64,000 nucleotides of DNA from Craterostigma plantagineum (taxonomy: Eukaryota > Streptophyta > Magnoliopsida > Lamiales > Linderniaceae): the NCBI GenBank assembly GCA_027422505.1, contig JAPQWV010000017.1:18043501-18107500 (forward strand), in the 5' to 3' direction. Positions 43,384 through 55,384 of this stretch are shown here, one piece after another. A program made the translations under genes and the position numbers. Positions within the stretch are counted from its first letter, which is position 1, and each line of letters starts with the position of its first letter. The notes under the pieces were generated by a model. It did no database searches. It had not been told where the DNA came from and saw only the letters and a list, made by a program, of their open reading frames with translations.

Positions 43384-45970
43384 TGTAATACCCGTAAAAT
43401 TAATACGGGATTATTTTTGTAATGTTAGAAATTAATGAAGTTGATTTTCGGACAACGAATTTTTCGGGCCGAAAATATTAATTGGGCTCGAGAGTTAAAT
43501 AGTATGGGCCAAAGAGCTTAGAAAGCCCAAGAGATAAAGTGGAACAAGAATATGAAATATGACCCAAGTGAGAATTAAGCCCAAATGACATGAGAATTGC
43601 TTAATGGCTAAGGAAAGCCATGTGAGTGATCTATCCACCTTGAAATCCATACATGAAAGCTATCATTTCCTAACCATAAGTAACAAAGCACCAATAATAG
43701 ACCACACCACAACAAAATCGTGTAGGGAAGGAAGGAAAAATAATAATAAAAAAAGTTAGGAAGTGGAATACAAAAGTCAAGTCAAAAGAAGGTCACTTAG
43801 TGGGGAGGAAATACATGTGACAACTTGTCACCACCTTGCCACTAGAATCAATTATAAGATGCCCCCTATGCTCCATATGTAAAGTCCCATTTTGACTACA
43901 TGAACCAACGAAACCCTAAAGAAAAACAAAAGAAGAAAAAACCCTCATATACAAAACCTTCAATCAACGAAAGGAGCAAAGGAGGGTTTTGGGCAATTCG
44001 ATCCATGTTTCAACCTAGATGTAAGTTCCAACGAGCTTAGAGGTGAGAATTCTACTTAAAACTCCTAAATAATTCAAGGTTATTTTTTTAGTGCTTGACA
44101 TGGTTTGGTGGAAGTTAGAGCAAAATAGGTGGCGGACGAAACAAGAGACGTAGAGTTTCGGCAACCAAGGAGGTAATGGAAGAAATAAAAGCCATGAAGG
44201 AAAATTAGAAGATCTAATCCAAACTAAGCTAAGGAGGTAATAATAAAAAAAAGAAACCCTATTTAACATACAACTCTCCTATTAGTTCATGTATCTAACA
44301 TTCTACATGATTTAATGAATTAGCCGAGGTCACAAAATTAAGGAGTTTTAGAGTTTCGGCTAGTTCAATGCCATCAACAACCCGTTAATTTAGCTTGGAC
44401 GTGAGGTAGGTGGTTTTTAACCCCTACAATTTTTAAGTCCCGAAAAATGTTTGGATTCGGAAGAAAGGTCTCCCGGGTTCAAGAAATATTTTATTGAGTT
44501 TTTGGCGTTTTCGTAATGCTCTTGACGTGTTTTAATGTGTATCCGGACTCAACATATGGGTTCTTGAATGATTACGTGATACGAATGTGTTTTTATGTGA
44601 TGATCATGTGAAATCTATATTTTTAGTAACTATAGCATTTATGAAGTTTTAAAGAGAAGTAGATGAACGGTAAGTTTCGGACGAGTGATAGATTTGGGCG
44701 ATTTTAGATATTAAGTGATTTAAGATTTGGGTCTTAATTAATTTGTGTAAGCTTTGCCAATATTTTTAAATAAATTTATTTCGGCCCAAATTATTTTAAA
44801 TAAAATATTTTCGAAATTTAGTTAATATTTTTTTGGCTTTGAACGATTTTAGAGTGAGTTGACTGACGTTTTAAATTTTGGGCTTTTGCCCAATTTTTGG
44901 CCCAAATAGTTTAAATAAAATTATTTTAAGCCCAAGTCCAGTTTAAAATAAAATATTTTCATATTATGAAATATAATTAGAGTCAACCCATATTTTAAAT
45001 TATAAATAATATTTTGGGATTTTAAAACCTTCGGCCTATTATCGGATTTTAATAAAGTATAATATTTCACGTGTTTTACTATTTACGATTTTATGAAATG
45101 TGATGTGTTCATGTGATTGATATTTATGTGCATATCACGACATGCACGGGTGAGAGTGATGATGTACCGTAATTATACGGTGACGCCTTACGGTGTCGGA
45201 TGAGTGGGGTAGAGTTACCGATGTTGGTAGTCAGGTTTAGACTCGATAGGGCACCTGGTGGGAGAGGGGGTTTGCGACACCCATCTACTCGGGATTGAGC
45301 CACCCGAGGTGCACACCACCAATTTTATATTGGCTCAGGGACGGCAGACAGATGTGAGATCCCTGTCTACCCGGGTAGTGGTAGACTATCGGGGTGTTAC
45401 ACCGAGGTGTAACACCGTCGGGATGAGATTGTGTGCGGAGGGAGCGACCCGGCGAGGCCGGCGTGGGCTACCGCATGATTATGGCGTACCTTGCCATGCG
45501 CACGTGGGTGCCGAGTCTAGCCTAGGGCCCTGATATGTGATGAGACGTGTGATAGGTCGAGCATGCAGATTTCATGTGTGAGGACATGGGATTGGGTTGA
45601 GTGCACGCACGCATATGCATTGCATGTTTTTACTACCACCTACTGGGCGTTTTTGCTCAGGGTTTTATTTTTATAGGTGAGACTGCGCCCGACACCGATG
45701 GGTGTCAGGGTTAGCTGTAGGCGGGCTGGCGGCGGTGACTCAACGGGCTTTTGAGGGCAGAGCGGTACATGGGACGCGACCTGTAGAGTGGTGTAGTATA
45801 ATGTAATCGGGTTAGACTTTTGGGGTTTCGACCCGATGTGTTTATGTGACGTCGTTTTATAATAAATGTACAATATTTCTTTATAAGGTTTTTGTTAGAC
45901 GGGTCTTCCGCGACTTACGTTGCGAAAAAAAATCCGCCAAAATATTATATTAGGAAGTAGGGTCGCGACA
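43384..45970 (+). repeat. GypF 5' LTR
   Basis: 2587 bp, TGTAATACCCG ... GGTCGCGACA. A GC-rich block (45130-45540) contrasts with the AT-rich rest. A 91-codon open frame there is not kept in the other LTR, which has a one-base difference (CTATCGG / CTACTCGG). Confidence 0.95.
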
Positions 45971-45972
45971 GT

Positions 45973-45984
45973 TGGTATCAGAGC
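45973..45984 (+). other. GypF primer-binding site
   Basis: TGGTATCAGAGC, two bases after the LTR. Confidence 0.9.
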
Positions 45985-46125
45985 GTAGGTTTAGTTGATT
46001 CTGAAAACTGTCCATGTACTGCCGCTCAAAAGCCGGGAGAACCAGCCTCGCCTGTAAGTGTTATGTTTTGATGGGATTATGTGACCTAAATATGCTCGTT
46101 TATGTGCATTATGTAGTATTCGAAA

Positions 46126-47170
46126 ATGCCGAGAGGACGACCGAGGAGCGAGTTTGTAGGAGAAACTAGTCGTAGGGGCAACTCCGAGTCCCCGACTCAG
46201 GAGCGCAACACAATACATCGTCTTACAGAGCTAATCCAACGACAATCAGATCAGATCAATGACTTAATCCGTCACCGAAGCTCATCTGAGCACCGTTCCT
46301 CCCCGCAGCAGGATCGTGTGGAGATTATCGGTGAGCGATTCCGTAAGCTTAATCCCCCAATCTTTGCCGAGGCCTCTAACCCTGCAGTGGCCGAGGACTG
46401 GATCGGCACGATAGAAGATCTCTTTATTTATAGTCGCGTGCCGGAGAATGAGAAGGTGCTATGTGCTGTTTCCCTACTTCGAGGAAGCGCGCGATTTTGG
46501 TGGAACACTGTAAAGGTGTTAGAAGACCCTGCAACTATGACATGGGAACGCTTCAGGGAGCTCTTTTATGATAAGTATTTCACTGCTCATGACCGGGAGC
46601 AGTGGATGTATGAATTTATGAATCTGAAGCAAGGGCGCATGACAGTGGCGGAGTACATTCGCAAATTCGAAGAATTGTCCCGCTTTGCCCCTCACCTTGT
46701 AGCAACTGATTCACTAAAGGTTACAAGATTCCTTAGGGGGCTAAAGCCTGAGTTTTATCGGGATCTAAGTGTGGCGGGCGTGCGACAGTTGGGTTTCCTC
46801 CAAGCGACAGAGCGTGCATTAATAGCGGAACAGGCGGAAGGAGTGGTAAGGGAAGCTCAGGAAGTGAATCGGAAGAGAGAAGCTCAGCAAGGAGGAGGAA
46901 GTCAAACGTCAATTTTTCGGCAAGGACCAGAAGAGCAAAGGCAACTGACCGGGTCAACAGAATTGGCGCCCGAATGCTAATCAGGGACCGGCCAACGTCC
47001 CAAATCGACCATTGAATCCAGCGCCTCGGTGCCAACAGTGCGGGCGAAATCATTTTGGAGTATGTTATGGACCACGTCCAGTGCAAACTCTGCAATGCTT
47101 CCGGTGTGGGGAGACGGGACATATCGCACGGAATTGCACGATAGGTCAACCTCGACAACAGAATCAGCCG
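46126..47170 (+). pseudogene. gag: GypF Gag, one frameshift and one stop
   Basis: ATG at 46126 (MPRGRPRSEFVGETSRR). The retrotransposon Gag core spans residues ~60-230 (FRKLNPPIFAEASNP, VSLLRGSARFWW, TWERFRELFYDKYF, YEFMNLKQGRMTVAEYI). Near 46912 (a T run) the frame shifts; in the new frame a TGA at 46946-46948 stands where arginine is expected. The frame then continues through a single CCHC knuckle, [14 protein letters not shown] (~47095-47137). A second cysteine cluster precedes it ([12 protein letters not shown]), as usual in this branch. Confidence 0.88.
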
Positions 47171-48565
47171 CATAATCTGATCCGACCTCCACCAGTGCCT
47201 GTAAGAGTTTTCACGTTGACGAATGAAGAGGCGGAGGCGAACCCAGCCGTGGTTACTGGTACGTTGAATGTCTTTCACGTACCATCTTCCATCCTTATCG
47301 ATTCTGGAGCCACACATTCATTTGTGTCGGCTAATTTTGTGGCGAGGGCGGGAATCTACCCCACCAGTTCTTTATGCAGCTACGTAGTCTCTTTACCCCA
47401 TGGAGATCCAACTAGGACAAATCTGGTGGTAAAAAATTGTCCCGTTAGTATAGAGGGTAGGGACTTGAATGTAGATCTAATAGTGATCTCGATGAATGAT
47501 TATGACATCATATTCGGGATGGATTGGCTCTCCAAATACGGGGCAATCATTGACTGCTCGAAGAAGGTAGTCCGATTTCAATCACCTGAGGGAGGAGAGT
47601 TTGAATTTTCTAGCGAGAAGAATAGAAACCAAATACCTCGAATTTCTGCTTTGAAAGCTCAGCGACTCGTAAATGCCGGTTGCGAGTCATATCTGATCTT
47701 TGCGGTGAAGGCTGAAGAAAAATCTCAACAAAAACTTGACGAGGTTCCAATAGTGAAAGAATACCCCGATGTGTTTCCTGAGGATCTTCAGGGATTACCC
47801 CCAGATCGGGAAATTGAATTTGCAATCGATCTTGTGCCTGGAGCAGCTCCAATTTCTAAAGCTCCATATCGATTAGCACCCAATGAACTGCGGGAGTTGA
47901 AAGAGCAATTGGAAGAATTGTTGCAGAAGGGCTTTATTCAACCAAGTTTCTCACCATGGGGAGCCCCGGTATTATTCGTGAAGAAGAAGGACGGGTCGAT
48001 GAGACTGTGCATCGATTATCGTGAGCTCAACAAAATCACGATAAAGAACAAGTACCCGTTGCCTAGAATTGACGATTTATTCGATCAGCTACAAGGGGCG
48101 ACGGTATTCTCGAAGATCGACCTACGTTTCGGTTACCATCAGTTGAAGATCCGTGAGAAGGATATTCCCAAAACAGCGTTTAGCACGAGGTACGGCCACT
48201 ACGAATTCTTGGTCATGCCTTTCGGGTTAACGAACGCCCCAGCTGCCTTCATGGATATGATGAACCGGGTATTTAAGGAATTTTTGGACCGGTTCGTTAT
48301 CGTCTTTATTGACGATATCCTCGTATACTCTAAGACGAAGGAGGAACACGAAGAACATCTGAGAACGGTCCTTGGAATTCTTCGGGGGAAACAACTATTT
48401 GCCAAATTCAAGAAATGCGAATTCTGGTTGGAACAAGTGGCTTTTCTGGGACATATCATTTCGGGGAGCGGAATTTCAGTGGACCCTAGCAAGATTGAAG
48501 CAATAGAAAATTGGCCACGACCGACCACTCCCTCTGAAGTTAGAAGTTTTCTAGGGCTCGCTTGA
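47171..48565 (+). CDS. pol: GypF protease and reverse transcriptase (ends at a nonsense codon)
   Basis: Continues in frame from the zinc knuckle. The aspartic protease is [16 protein letters not shown] with [13 protein letters not shown] as the second half. The RT contains [44 protein letters not shown] (a phenylalanine replaces the usual serine in DLRSGYHQ), [17 protein letters not shown], and the active site FIDDILVYS (~48307-48333). It stops at TGA (48563-48565) in GLA-stop-YYRKFI, where the family has arginine; CGA to TGA is the simplest cause. Confidence 0.92.
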   Translation, partial: HNLIRPPPVPVRVFTLTNEEAEANPAVVTGTLNVFHVPSSILIDSGATHSFVSANFVARAGIYPTSSLCSYVVSLPHGDPTRTNLVVKNCPVSIEGRDLNVDLIVISMNDYDIIFGMDWLSKYGAIIDCSKKVVRFQSPEGGEFEFSSEKNRNQIPRISALKAQRLVNAGCESYLIFAVKAEEKSQQKLDEVPIVKEYPDVFPEDLQGLPPDREIEFAIDLVPGAAPISKAPYRLAPNELRELKEQLEELLQKGFIQPSFSPWGAPVLFVKKKDGSMRLCIDYRELNKITIKNKYPLPRIDDLFDQLQGATVFSKIDLRFGYHQLKIREKDIPKTAFSTRYGHYEFLVMPFGLTNAPAAFMDMMNRVFKEFLDRFVIVFIDDILVYSKTKEEHEEHLRTVLGILRGKQLFAKFKKCEFWLEQVAFLGHIISGSGISVDPSKIEAIENWPRPTTPSEVRSFLGLA

Positions 48566-49114
48566 TATTACAGAAAGTTTATCAAAGATTTTTCCAGTAT
48601 TGCCTCAACGCTCACAAACCTGACGAAGAAAAATGTTCCGTTCAAATGGACAGAAGAGTGTGAACAAAGTTTTAAAGAGTTGAAGAAACGACTGACGACT
48701 TCTCCAGTTCTAGCAATACCTTCGGGTACCGAAGGATTTTCGGTATATAGTGATGCCTCGAAGAATGGCTTGGGGTGCGTGTTAATGCAGAACGGGAAGG
48801 TAATCGCTTATGCCTCCCGACAGTTGAAACCGTACGAGAAAAATTACCCCACCCATGATCTTGAACTCGCTGCCGTGGTGTTTGCTCTCAAAATATGGCG
48901 ACACTACCTGTACGGAGAGAGATGCGAGATCTTTACGGATCATAAGAGCTTGAAGTACTTCTTCACACAGAAGGAGTTGAATATGAGGCAAAGACGATGG
49001 CTCGAATTAGTGAAAGACTATGATTGCGTAATAAATTATCACCCAGGAAAAGCTAATGTAGTCGCAGACCAGCCGAAAAGCCGTAAATGCCGAATTGTGC
49101 CATCTCGGAGTTGA
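48566..49114 (+). pseudogene. pol: GypF RT connection and RNase H
   Basis: Same frame as the RT beyond the stop: [23 protein letters not shown], then RNase [76 protein letters not shown]. The usual ADALSRK end is altered to ADQPKSRK and the frame is lost near 49080. Confidence 0.9.
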
Positions 49115-50611
49115 AGTAATCAACTTTGGGGATATTGAAGCGAAATTAGCAGCGTTGACCCTCAAGCCAACGCTGCTAGACCGAATTCTCGAAGCACAGA
49201 AGGAAGATGAGTTGTATCTGAAGATTCGAGATGAGCGAGATAGAGATGTCCTGTCAGAGTTTGAATTTCGAAACGACGGAAGCTTGCGATTCAGGAACCG
49301 CCTATATGTGCCTAAAAATGAAGAAATCCGTCGAACCTTAATGACGGAGGCACATACGACAATTTACTCGGTACATCCCGGTGCAACGAAGATGTATCGA
49401 GATTTGCGGATAAATTATTGGTGGCCAGGAATGAAGAGAGATGTTGCTGCTTTCGTAAGCCGGTGTCTGACTTGTCAACAGATCAAAGCAGAACATCAAA
49501 GACCGGCAGGAATGTTGCAACCTTTGACGGTTCCGAGTGGAAGTGGGACCACATAACAATGGATTTCGTCATCGGGTTACAGAAAACGGTAAAGGGCTAT
49601 GATGCAGTTTGGGTGGTAGTTGACAGACTGACTAAGTCCGCCCATTTTTTGCCAATTAATCAAACATATTCCATGGAAAAGTTCGCCGAGTTGTATATTC
49701 AAGAAATAGTGCGACTCCATGGGATTCCAATGTCGATCGTTTCAGATCGAGATTCGAGATTTCTGTCCCAGTTTTGGGTGAGCTTACAAAAGGCTTTGGG
49801 GACTAAACTGTCTTTTAGCTCAGCCGATCATCCCCAGACTGACGGACAATCGGAAAGAACGATCCAGACGCTCGAAGACATGTTGAGGGCGTGTGTTCTG
49901 GATTTTGGCGGAAGCTGGAGCAAATACCTCCCACTGATTGAATTCTCATATAACAACAGCTATCAAGCGACGATCGAGATAGCGCCATACGAAGCCTTGT
50001 ACGGGCGTAAATGTCGATCCCCAATTCATTGGGATGAAATCGGCGAGAAGGCATTGTTAGGTCCCGAGATGGTTCGGGAAATGACCGAAGTTGTTGGTAA
50101 AATTCGGGATAGAATGCAAACGGCCCAGAGTCAACAGAAGAGTTATGCAGACAAAAGACGAAGGCCGTTGGAATTTGGGGAAGGTGATCAAGTCTTCCTA
50201 AAGGTATCACCGATGAAGGGTGTTAAACGTTTTGGACGGAAGGGAAAGTTGAGTCCGAGATATATAGGACCTTTCAAGATTTTGAAAAGGGTCGGGGAGG
50301 TAGCATACCAGCTGGAACTACCGACAGCATTAGCACAAGTCCATGACGTCTTCCATGTGTCTACGTTACGGAAGTACGTTTCGGACCCAAGCCATGTGAT
50401 ACGAAGTGAAACACTACATCAACAATTGAAACCGGACTTGAGTTACGAAGAAAGACCGGTAGAGATTTTGATGTACGAGGTAAAGCGACTTCGTAATAAA
50501 AATATTCCCCTAGTGAAGGTCTTGTGGCGGAACCAGACACTGGAAGAAGCCACTTGGGAACGAGAAGATGAAATGAGAGAGAAGTATCCCGAGTTATTCC
50601 AGACGACTTAA
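49095..50611 (+). pseudogene. pol: GypF integrase with chromodomain-like C-terminus, one frameshift
   Basis: First part (to ~49525): zinc finger region HTTIYSVHPGATKMYRDL ... YWWPGMKRDVAAFV ... CLTCQQIKAEHQRPAG (HHCC). One base is then missing near 49525, and the next frame continues WKWDHITMDFV (first Asp), DRLTKSAHFLP, VSDRDSRFLSQFW (second Asp), DHPQTDGQSERTIQTLED (Glu), then KSYADKRRRPLEFGEGD and GPFKILKRVGEVAYQLELP. The end (SYEERPVEILMYEVKRLR, VKVLWRNQTLEEATWE) is the chromodomain-like module that directs chromovirus integration to modified histones. Confidence 0.92.
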
Positions 50612-50634
50612 ATTTCGAGGACGAAATTTCTTTT

Positions 50635-50646
50635 AAGGGGGGAGGA
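50635..50646 (+). other. GypF polypurine tract
   Basis: AAGGGGGGAGGA directly before the 3' LTR. Confidence 0.9.
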
Positions 50647-51957
50647 TATAATACCCGTAAAATTAATACGGGATTATTTTTGTAATGTTTGAAATTAATG
50701 AAGTTGATTTTCGGACAACGAATTTTTCGGGCCGAAAATAGTAATTGGGCTCGAGAGTTAAATAGTATGGGCCAAAGAGCTTAGAAAGCCCAAGAGATAA
50801 AGTGGAACAAGAATACGAAATATGACCCAAGTGAGAATTAAGCCCAAATGACATGAGAATTGCTTAATGGCTAAGGAAAGCCATGTGAGTGATCTATCCA
50901 CCTTGAAATCCATACATGAAAGCTATCATTTCCTAACCATAAGTAACAAAGCACCAATAATAGACCACACCACAACAAAATCGTGTAGGGAAGGAAGGAA
51001 AAATAATAAAAAAAAAAAGTTAGGAAGTGGAATACAAAAGTCAAGTCAAAAGAAGGTCACTTAGTGGGGAGGAAATACATGTGACAACTTGTCACCACCT
51101 TGCCACTAGAATCAATTATAAGATGCCCCCTATGCTCCATATGTAAAGTCCCATTTTGGCTACATGAACCAACGAAACCCTAAAGAAAAACAAAAGAAGA
51201 AAAAAACCCTCATATACAAAACCTTCAATCAACGAAAGGAGCAAAGGAGGGTTTTGGGCAATTCGATCCATGTTTCAACCTAGATGTAAGTTCCAACGAG
51301 CTTAGAGGTGAGAATTCTACTTAAAACTCCTAAATAATTCTATAAGGTTATTTTTTTAGTGCTTGACATGGTTTGGTGGAAGTTAGAGCAAAATAGGTGG
51401 CGGACGAAACAAGAGACGTAGAGTTTCGGCAACCAAGGAGGTAATGGAAGAAATAAAAGCCATGAAGGAAAATTAGAAGATCTAATCCAAACTAAGCTAA
51501 GGAGGTAATAAAAAAAAAGAAACCCTATTTAACATACAACTCTCCTATTAGTTCATGTATCTAACATTCTACATGATTTAATGAATTAGCCGAGGTCACA
51601 AAATTAAGGAGTTTTAGAGTTTCGGCTAGTTCAACGCCATCAACAACCCGTTAATTTAGCTTGGACGTGAGGTAGGTGGTTTTTAACCCCTACAATTTTT
51701 AAGTCCCGAAAAATGTTTGGATTCGGAAGAAAGGTCTCCCGGGTTCAAGAAATATTTTATTGAGTTTTTGGCATTTTCGTAATGCTCTTGACGTGTTTTA
51801 ATGTGTATCCGGACTCAACATATGGGTTCTTGAATGATTACGTGATACGAATGTGTTTTTAAGTGATGATCATGTGAAATCTATATTTTTAGTAACTATA
51901 GCATTTATGAAGTTTTAAAGAGAAGTAGATGAACGGTAAGTTTCGGACGAGTGATAG
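50647..51957 (+). repeat. GypF 3' LTR, first piece
   Basis: Matches 43384-44690; the start reads TATAATACCC instead of TGTAATACCC, so the terminal TG is lost. Ends in GATAG where SireG begins. Confidence 0.93.
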
Positions 51958-52293
51958 TGTTAGGAAATATTTTGTAGTGTTCAATTTCATTATATTATCT
52001 TTGTTGGTTAGCTTTATTAAACTTTGGGCTAGCTCTTAGTTGGGTTAGTTCTTAGTTATTCATGTAATGGGCCTTCACAAGAAGCCCACCTATTATATAC
52101 CAACTTGTGGTATAAATAGGAAAACCCTAACACATAGTTAGGTGTGCTTGTGTGTGAAAATCAAAGAAACATTTTAGAATCAAGAGAGCCTCTTTTTCTT
52201 CCACCAAGCCCCACGCCCTAACCCAAAAATGTAGATCATTAGGCGTGTTTAATCCGTCCAAAGTCACATTGTTGGTGTAATCTAGGACCTACA
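51958..52293 (+). repeat. SireG 5' LTR
   Basis: 336 bp, TGTTAGGAAATATTTTG ... AGGACCTACA, TATAAATA box at 52111-52118. Ends are close to those of SireD. Confidence 0.95.
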
Positions 52294-52295
52294 AG

Positions 52296-52307
52296 TGGTA
52301 TCAGAGC
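52296..52307 (+). other. SireG primer-binding site
   Basis: TGGTATCAGAGC two bases after the LTR. Confidence 0.92.
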
Positions 52308-53833
52308 CCAACGCGACCGGATTTGCGAGTTTTGAGCAAGATTTGAGTGAAAAATTGCTTGAAAAACCATTTTCGTCACTTTCTGTTTTTGGGCGATTTC
52401 GACCTCGATTTGTTGTTTTTAGACATCCCAAAGGTTGATTATGTGTTTAGGAATGTTTTTCTGAAGTTTTGGAACAAGTTTCGTCGATTTTGAGTGAGAT
52501 TTGAGCGAAAACGAGCCATTTTTCTGGTAAAAGTCGCGCAGCTATGGAACAGTAACATGTGTTCTTGGCCGAGAAATTTTCTTACCTGAGAAATTCTTAG
52601 CCGAGAAATTTCGCAGGCCGAGAAACTTTCGCTGCCCGAGAAATTTTCGCATCTACAGGCCGAGAAATTTCGCAGGCCGAGAAATTTTTCCGAGAAATTT
52701 CGCTGCTACAGCATGTGAAGCCCGCGAAATTTTCATACACTTCACTTCATCATACATATTTTCGCATCTTCACTATTTCGCATCTACAGTGATCCAAAAA
52801 ATTTCAACTTCACTTTTTCGCATCTTCACTACTTCGCATCATCACTTCACTTCCATATCACTTGAGAAAATTCAAACTTGCGAAATTTTTTCCAGCTTGA
52901 AAACTCTTTCTAACTGCGAAAATTTAATACCATTTTTAGAACAAATTTTCTCTGCGAAATTTTTGGAATACATGCGAAAATTTGGACAACTTGCGAGATT
53001 TCTCACTTGCGAAAATTTTCCATACTTGCGAAATATTACTCAATCTGCAAAAATTTCTCACGACGTGTCGATGTGCTATAACTTGCGAAAATTTTTATAC
53101 ATGCGAAATTTTACTTTGAATGCGCAATCTTCTTGATATGCGAAACTTTTACTGTACATGCGAAATTTTCCTCTGAATGCAAAATTTCCTTATTTTCGCA
53201 ACTCACTCTCACAACGAAATTTCTCGGGACAACATTTTTCGCACATTTCACACACCATTTTTCGCACCCCCCGAGAAATTTGCACCCAACCTTTAAATTT
53301 GATCCAAACACACCTTATAGCTTCAAATCTTGCAAAAATCACTCTTTAAAAATACACTTAAACGTTTTTGACCACCAAAAAAATTCTGGCCCCCCCTCGG
53401 ATTAAATAAGGTTTTAAGGAGCAAAAAAAAAAAAAAAATTATATCATTGGATAGAGAAAAATTTTCTAAGCCTATTGGACTTTGTCTATTTTACACTTTT
53501 AAAAATTTTCCGAAAAAATTTTTTTTTTCTGGGCCAAAATTTTCGGTATAGACGATGTTTTTGTAAAATTTTTGAAGGCAAATCCAAAACGCGGCAACGA
53601 TCACCGTACCCAACGATCGACCTAGGACGGTTTAGGCATATTATAGAAAAAGTTTTGGTAATAGTCACGAGTTTTCGAAATCATTTTATAAAATTTTTCG
53701 GTATCCACCAAAAATTTCGACACTCACGTTTTTTCGAAACTTCGCGATATTTCTCGACGAACCAAACTTTTCGGAGTAAAAATTTTCCAAAGCCATTTTT
53801 TCTTTTTTATTTAAAATATTTTTGAAAACAAAA
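52308..53833 (+). other. SireG leader with GCGAAATTTTCGC / CGAGAAATTT motif array
   Basis: No gene. From 52555 to about 53290 the words CCGAGAAATTTCGC, TGCGAAAATTT and GCGAAATTTTC recur some twenty-five times; many are arms of the palindrome GCGAAATTTCGC. A poly-A stretch is at 53424. The rest (53470-53800) still has CGAAAATTTT words. Confidence 0.8.
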
Positions 53834-55048
53834 ATGGATGCTCAAGCAAGGACAATCGCGAAATTAGAAGCACAATATGCTAATAATTACGCATTGTTAG
53901 AGACAAAATTGACGGAGCTAGCTGTAGCTAATGACGCTTTGGCTTCCGCTAAAGGAACATTAGTATCCTTCAAGTCAATTTTGACTAGCTTGGAATCTAA
54001 GGTAGCAATGAGTGAAAAGAGAGTCTGCGATCTAACTAAAAGCTTAGATATTTGCAAAGGTGAGCGAGATTGCCTCTCTTTGCAATATCAAATGCTCTTA
54101 GAGGAACGCAATACATCTTCAAACTTAGATTCGAACGGGGAAAATGATTTACATTCTGAAAAACCTATTCCATGTGATATCCCGGAGACTCTTCGTAAAT
54201 TGAAAGATTTGAAAGAAACTCTGGAATTCGAAAGAATAAGTTTTGGCGCGGAAAAGAAAAAGCTTTTAGAGAAGATTTCTAATCTCGAAAATTCGTTTGA
54301 GTCTGAAAAGGAAATATTTTTAAATGAGATTTCAAATCTTAAAAATTCCCCGTCTTTACCTGTCTCCAATGATCTTTTAAAAGATACATCTTCCTCGAAA
54401 CAGGTAAAGAAAAGAAAGTCAAGCATCTTTGTTCCAAAAATTAAAACTGCTTTTTCTACAAATTCTGAGTCACCTTTGACTGATACTGATATGTTTAGTA
54501 AAAGCAAAGCGCTTAAATTTTCAAAGGAACAATTAAAAGAAAAAATAAAGAGAGGAAAATCGACTTTCTTTTTGAAAAACTTGAACAAAAATTTTAATGA
54601 TTGCCCCTCTTCGACTCCTATTAAAAGGAGAGCATGCGAAGAAGTTCAAAGCTCAAGCAAGCGAACTTCTCAAACTACACCCCTTCATCATTATAGAGTG
54701 AATGATGTGAACTCTTGTAGGCAATACAACTCATCATCCAATGACGCATATAGCGCCATAAGCTCATATTCCTACTTGAAATACCCAGTCCAGATTTATT
54801 CTAGAAAGCATCTTATGCGACTGGCTAGGGAGAAAATCTTTAGGTCTTCTACACCTAGGCACACATTCACCTGCGCTGAATTGTCATTTCCCTCTAAGGT
54901 TCACCAAACTTGGATTCCTAAATCACAAATCAAATTGGATAGGACTTTAAAGGATGATTTAGGATCAATAGCTGAACCAAATGTGCTTAACTTGTTTTCT
55001 GCTAACAAGGGAGGACCCATCCAAAAATGGGTACCAAAGTCCCAATAA
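53834..55048 (+). CDS. gag: SireG coiled-coil protein, C-terminal half of a Sirevirus Gag
   Basis: An intact frame of 404 residues from MDAQARTIAKLEAQYANNY. Residues ~1-95 and ~120-175 are leucine heptad coiled coil (LETKLTELAVANDALASAK, LKDLKETLEFERISFG, LLEKISNLENSFESEKE). The rest is Ser/Lys-rich and ends FSANKGGPIQKWVPKSQ-stop, matching SireD Gag's ...[12 protein letters not shown]. The capsid core and zinc knuckle are absent. The part equals roughly SireD Gag residues 500-1024, shortened. The ATG at 53834 is chosen because upstream in-frame codons lie in the leader. An open frame in an otherwise decayed element hints that the protein, or its RNA, is needed for movement. Confidence 0.85.
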   Translation: MDAQARTIAKLEAQYANNYALLETKLTELAVANDALASAKGTLVSFKSILTSLESKVAMSEKRVCDLTKSLDICKGERDCLSLQYQMLLEERNTSSNLDSNGENDLHSEKPIPCDIPETLRKLKDLKETLEFERISFGAEKKKLLEKISNLENSFESEKEIFLNEISNLKNSPSLPVSNDLLKDTSSSKQVKKRKSSIFVPKIKTAFSTNSESPLTDTDMFSKSKALKFSKEQLKEKIKRGKSTFFLKNLNKNFNDCPSSTPIKRRACEEVQSSSKRTSQTTPLHHYRVNDVNSCRQYNSSSNDAYSAISSYSYLKYPVQIYSRKHLMRLAREKIFRSSTPRHTFTCAELSFPSKVHQTWIPKSQIKLDRTLKDDLGSIAEPNVLNLFSANKGGPIQKWVPKSQ

Positions 55049-55067
55049 AGTTTTTGCAGATTCCCAG

Positions 55068-55328
55068 CATGAGTAGGTACTAAGAAAGCTGCTCCACACT
55101 AATGACTGGTATGCGACGAGGGCAGCTAATTTTATCCCAGCATGTATGGTACCCGGGTTGCTCCACATACATGACTGGTACACGACGTGAGCAACCACCC
55201 CCCGGCATGAATGGTACAAGGGTTGCTCCACATTCATGACCGGTATGCACTGCGAGCAACCAACCCCATCATGCACGTTACACGGATTGCTCCACGTGCA
55301 TGAAGGGATGTCAGAGAAGCGAGCAATC
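55068..55328 (+). repeat. Array of four pseudoknot-like units after the SireG gag stop
   Basis: Each unit has a-b-a'-b' order with 2 nt between b and a'. Unit 1: a 55068, b 55087, a' 55097, b' 55120. Unit 2: CATGTATG 55141, GGTTGCTC 55156, CATACATG 55166, GAGCAACC 55189. Unit 3: CATGAATG 55206, GGTTGCTC 55221, CATTCATG 55231, GAGCAACC 55254. Unit 4: CATGCACG 55270, GATTGCTC 55285, CGTGCATG 55295, GAGCAATC 55321. Stems are 8 bp; unit 1 has two mismatches in stem a. Translated, units read like HVWY.GCSTYMTG, the protease start of pol, so the array is an amplified relic of that segment. Spacing is 64-73 bp, so the frame is not kept. The first unit starts 19 nt after the stop codon. Confidence 0.8.
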
Positions 55329-55384
55329 ATCATGACTTCTGTACAATCAGTGGGCGCACCATCCAATCTCGATGCTTAGGCGAT

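Noticed and set aside
45258..45533. 91-codon frame in the GC-rich part of the GypF LTR
   Set aside because: The other LTR copy has a one-base difference that destroys the frame; no domain seen.
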